Source of the DNA: Xylophilus sp.
GTDB lineage: Bacteria; Pseudomonadota; Gammaproteobacteria; Burkholderiales; Burkholderiaceae_C
Length of the DNA: 54,769 nucleotides
Assembly: GCA_009914555.1 (NCBI GenBank)
Contig: WNDY01000031.1
Location: forward strand, 1 to 54,769
Direction of reading: 5' to 3'
Below are positions 54,645 to 54,769 of this stretch, piece after piece. The notes below the pieces were generated by a model, which was not told the origin of the DNA, did not search any database, and saw only the letters and a list, made by a program, of their open reading frames with translations. How positions within the stretch are numbered: position 1 is the stretch's first letter; each line of letters begins with the position of its first letter. The position numbers and the translations under genes were made by a program.

Positions 54645-54769
54645 TCAGAACCCGTAGACCGCGCTCACCCACGCCACCGGCGAGACACGGCGGCTGTCCG
54701 AGCGCGGCGCGCCGCCCGACGTGCGCCATGCCACACTCGCCTCGGCCCGCCAGCCGCCCCAGGCCAGCC
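54645..54769 (-). CDS. C-terminus of an outer-membrane beta-barrel protein (TpsB/ShlB-like), partial
   Basis: The last 41 codons of a gene that enters from beyond the window. They read as two alternating amphipathic beta strands separated by a polar turn (WRAEASVAWRT, then GGAPRSDSRR, then VAWVSAVYGF). The product ends in Phe, the signal used by the BAM complex. The turn and ending resemble ShlB/FhaC two-partner secretion transporters; this subfamily guess needs the rest of the gene. Confidence 0.6.
   Translation of the reverse strand, partial: LAWGGWRAEASVAWRTSGGAPRSDSRRVSPVAWVSAVYGF

Overview
The window is GC-rich chromosomal DNA from a betaproteobacterium of the order Burkholderiales, most probably the family Comamonadaceae (Variovorax/Ramlibacter/Xylophilus-like). 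This rests on conserved gene order recognised from protein content, not on a database search: rluC - HAD - S49 peptidase; maf/yceD/rpmF/plsX/fabHDG/acpP/fabF; rpoE/rseA/rseB/degP; lepA/lepB/DUF4845/rnc/era/recO/pdxJ/acpS; phoH2 - bcp - Mth938 protein - alaA - hom - thrC - mobB/moeA/moaD/moaE.

Layout. 1-6900: rluC, a HAD phosphatase and an S49 peptidase, then a VapBC-type toxin-antitoxin pair, an MFS transporter, a tetrapyrrole-type methylase and maf. 6900-13970: yceD, rpmF and the complete type II fatty-acid gene set. 14000-18000: envelope-stress sigma factor, its regulators RseA and RseB, and the periplasmic protease DegP. 17972-18460 is a long gene-free stretch with a DnaA-box cluster, a perfect palindrome and two intrinsic terminators. 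18460-25300: lepA to acpS, an almost fully overlapping chain. 25300-30470: MscS-like channel, nagZ, a radical-SAM/TIGR03915 pair, a coiled-coil membrane protein and gene debris. 30500-36050: MFS and MATE exporters, PhoH2, Bcp and an Mth938-fold protein. 36200-44750: alanine and threonine synthesis and molybdopterin genes, interrupted by a second VapBC pair (between hom and thrC) and by a dapA-like block (between moaD and moaE). 44800-54769: a MerR pair, a lipase-like hydrolase, a glutaryl-CoA degradation pair (caiB-like and gcdH) with a divergent LysR regulator, a Nudix hydrolase, a fused two-half ABC exporter and the last strand of an outer-membrane beta-barrel protein.

Most of the window is housekeeping. 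The most unusual signal is a dispersed family of short intergenic elements, eight copies in 45 kb. Each has two direct boxes resembling GGGGGTATA and GGGAGTATG. The T residues of the two boxes lie exactly 53 nt apart (52 in one copy), about five helical turns. A different hairpin lies between the boxes in most copies, and the boxes abut or supply stop codons of the flanking genes. Other points of note are an RNase III gene whose only credible start is ATT, a toxin-antitoxin pair translationally coupled to threonine synthase, and a possible leader peptide with alternative hairpins ahead of the dapA-like gene.
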